A stretch of 64,000 nt of DNA from JAFALK01 sp042701975 (GTDB lineage: Bacteria; Pseudomonadota; Gammaproteobacteria; Burkholderiales; Burkholderiaceae_C): assembly GCA_042701975.1 (NCBI GenBank), contig CP170561.1:3596001-3660000 (forward strand), given 5' to 3'. The notes beneath the pieces are model-generated. The model was given only the letters and a program-made list of their open reading frames with translations. It made no database searches and had not been told where the DNA came from. Shown here one piece after another: positions 63,055 through 64,000 of this stretch (positions within the stretch are counted from its first letter, which is position 1; every line of letters starts with the position of its first letter). A program made the translations under genes and the position numbers.

Positions 63055-63067
63055 CGATGATTCATCG
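63055..63067. promoter_or_regulatory. Inverted repeat, candidate operator 2
   Basis: CGATGA-T-TCATCG is a perfect 6-bp inverted repeat with a one-base centre. It lies 13 bases from the TTGGTC repeat and around the expected transcription start of the hydrolase operon. Confidence 0.45.
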
Positions 63068-63071
63068 TTAA

Positions 63072-63098
63072 ATCATAAAGTTGGTCAGACCAAATCAA
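63072..63098 (-). promoter_or_regulatory. Candidate promoter of the hydrolase operon
   Basis: On the minus strand TTGATT (63098-63093) and TATGAT (63077-63072) are separated by 15 bases. The spacer is short, so it may depend on an activator. It is the only clear promoter-like sequence upstream of the receptor relic and GH74, and it encloses an inverted repeat. Confidence 0.4.
63081..63093. promoter_or_regulatory. Inverted repeat TTGGTCAGACCAA, candidate operator 1
   Basis: This perfect 6-bp inverted repeat with a one-base centre lies between the -35 and -10 elements of the candidate promoter. Its TGGTC/GACCA half-sites resemble GntR (FadR-type) operators more than LacI operators, which usually have a central CG. 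Binding here should block transcription. Confidence 0.55.
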
Positions 63099-63275
63099 TA
63101 TAGGGAAAACTATTGGACTTACCAAGCGTTCAGAAAATGGATTCTGGTGACGTGAGCGAAGTCGAGCTGCGCGGCGCTGCTTGCGACATCTTGTGTAGGC
63201 AAGGCAAGGCATGGCACTGCGAGTGACGCTGTCTAGTTGTCTGAGATCAGCGCCGTGAGCGTCGGCGAGGCCACG

Positions 63276-63665
63276 CTACCGACCATCCGCTTCAACAACC
63301 GGCTGCCCAGCATGACGAATCCAACTTCGTCCGTTCAGTTTGGCGATCGGCAGACTCGTACGCCATGGCTGAGTTAGCGTCGTGCCGGGCACGATCTCGG
63401 TCGGTAGGATGATGTTAGAGGGGCCTTGGTAGGGTTCGCCGCCACGCTGGGCGTCGACTCGCCGCAACAGCACTTCGACGCCGCGCCGTCCCATCTCGTG
63501 CAGCGGCTGGTGCACCGTCGCCATCTGCACCGACCGCGCCATCCAAGTGTTGTCGTATCCGACGACGGACACGTCGTCCGGTACTCGTAGCTTCCGTTCT
63601 CGCAGGGCCTCGATGCAGCCGAAAGCGATGGCATCGTTGCAGCCGAACATCGCATCAGAAGATCG
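63276..63665 (-). pseudogene. LacI-family regulator, C-terminal half only
   Basis: The frame reads SSDAMFGCNDAIAFGCIEAL then RERKLRVPDDVSVVGYDNTW, QMATVHQPLHEMGRRGVEVLL and ILPTEIVPGTTL, the C-terminal part of a LacI-type ligand-binding domain. The DNA-binding helix-turn-helix and the N-terminal subdomain are missing. Homology stops at about 63665, beside an AT-rich sequence that looks like a mobile-element end. It was probably the regulator of the adjacent hydrolase operon. Confidence 0.8.
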
Positions 63666-63669
63666 ACAA

Positions 63670-63722
63670 TGTATATTATGTAAAATTAAGTCGGCGCCAT
63701 TGAACTGCTGCCTGGTAGCTCG
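63670..63722. mobile_element. Possible insertion-sequence end at the LacI break point
   Basis: The sequence starting TGTATATTATGTAAAATT is far more AT-rich than its surroundings. It lies exactly between the broken LacI gene and a broken DUF2933 gene. It may be one terminus of an insertion sequence left after recombination, but no transposase is present and the family is not identified. Confidence 0.35.
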
Positions 63723-63848
63723 GCGGTCCCTTACCTCTTTCTGCTAGCGTGCCCGTTGATGCACCTGTTCGGGCACCACCATGGCGGGCATGGCAGCCAT
63801 GGGCATCACGCGCCACGCGAAGACGACCAGGGCGCGGCCAAGCGGTAG
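63690..63848 (+). pseudogene. DUF2933-type protein, C-terminal remnant
   Basis: The frame reads AVPYLFLLACPLMHLFGHHH then GGHGSHGHHA and ends at TAG 63848. This is the membrane helix and His/Gly-rich tail of DUF2933 proteins, which occur with copper and other metal-resistance genes. The N-terminal helix is missing, replaced by the AT-rich junction sequence. Confidence 0.65.
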
Positions 63849-63857
63849 CGGCCGGCC

Positions 63858-64000
63858 ATGCATCGAGCTGACTCGCCCAACGGCGCTGCAAAGGCAGCGG
63901 AACTGGCGTCAGGCCTGGGCGCCATCGTCCTCGGCGCCGGGCTTGCGTTGGTGCTGCCTGACTGGCTCCGCCAGCACGCCCTCCCCTCGTTGGTCGGAGG
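63858..64000 (+). CDS. Small membrane protein, N-terminal part (runs off the window)
   Basis: The ORF begins MHRADSPNGAAKAAELASGL and continues with a hydrophobic helix (GAIVLGAGLALVLPDWL) to the window edge. It starts 9 bases after the DUF2933 remnant. Proteins of this style accompany DUF2933 in metal-resistance regions, but the function is unknown. Confidence 0.55.
   Translation, partial: MHRADSPNGAAKAAELASGLGAIVLGAGLALVLPDWLRQHALPSLVG

Overview
This window is high-GC bacterial DNA that looks chromosomal and reads as a member of the Burkholderiales (Betaproteobacteria), most likely of the Rubrivivax/Roseateles/Leptothrix type. The basis is the gene content and protein style: hscA-fdx from an isc cluster, rimP-nusA-infB-rbfA-truB-typA in one run, a large Lys/Arg/Orn decarboxylase, KorCAB, paired Hsp20 genes and secreted polysaccharide hydrolases. 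The genus is inference. No rRNA, tRNA or CRISPR array was seen.

Positions 1-40.4 kb are mostly core housekeeping DNA. In order: the end of hscA with fdx and tsaD; a convergent pair of glycan genes; a two-gene YeeE/YedE-type sulfur transporter divergent from a persulfide-dioxygenase-like metallo-hydrolase; an SGNH esterase; an SPFH/NfeD membrane pair; a PLP decarboxylase; a methyltransferase; fabI; the translation operon rimP-nusA-infB-rbfA-truB-typA, with a leader containing a likely attenuator; an enoyl-CoA hydratase-family gene; two tandem membrane-anchored EAL proteins; a dusA gene interrupted by a -1 frameshift; ogt; a korC-korA-korB operon; rdgC; an M14-type deacylase; two EamA transporters; YccA/BI-1; TerC; a DUF455 protein; and an alkaline phosphatase.

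From about 40.4 kb the DNA becomes patchy. Two hsp20 genes lie behind a heat-shock-type promoter, with a hairpin covering the Shine-Dalgarno site of the first. A LysR-amidohydrolase-MFS module follows, flanked on both sides by stretches without intact genes. The right flank holds a short-chain dehydrogenase remnant and a frameshifted antitoxin remnant.

The most interesting region is 47.1-62.5 kb: seven secreted carbohydrate-active enzymes on the minus strand in one apparent operon, read as GH74, GH39, GH31 (with PA14), GH42, a CE20-like acetylesterase, GH27 and GH2. Together they form a coherent xyloglucan-degradation locus: endo-cleavage by a GH74 lipoprotein, then removal of acetyl, xylose, galactose and arabinose or galactose side groups. 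Two tiny membrane-type ORFs (31 and 39 codons) sit between enzyme genes, one translationally coupled to GH2. Upstream, the TonB-dependent receptor is reduced to a relic and the LacI-type regulator to its C-terminal half, while a promoter with two inverted repeats seems to survive. The window ends in a rearrangement junction leading into what looks like metal-resistance DNA (a DUF2933 remnant and a membrane protein).
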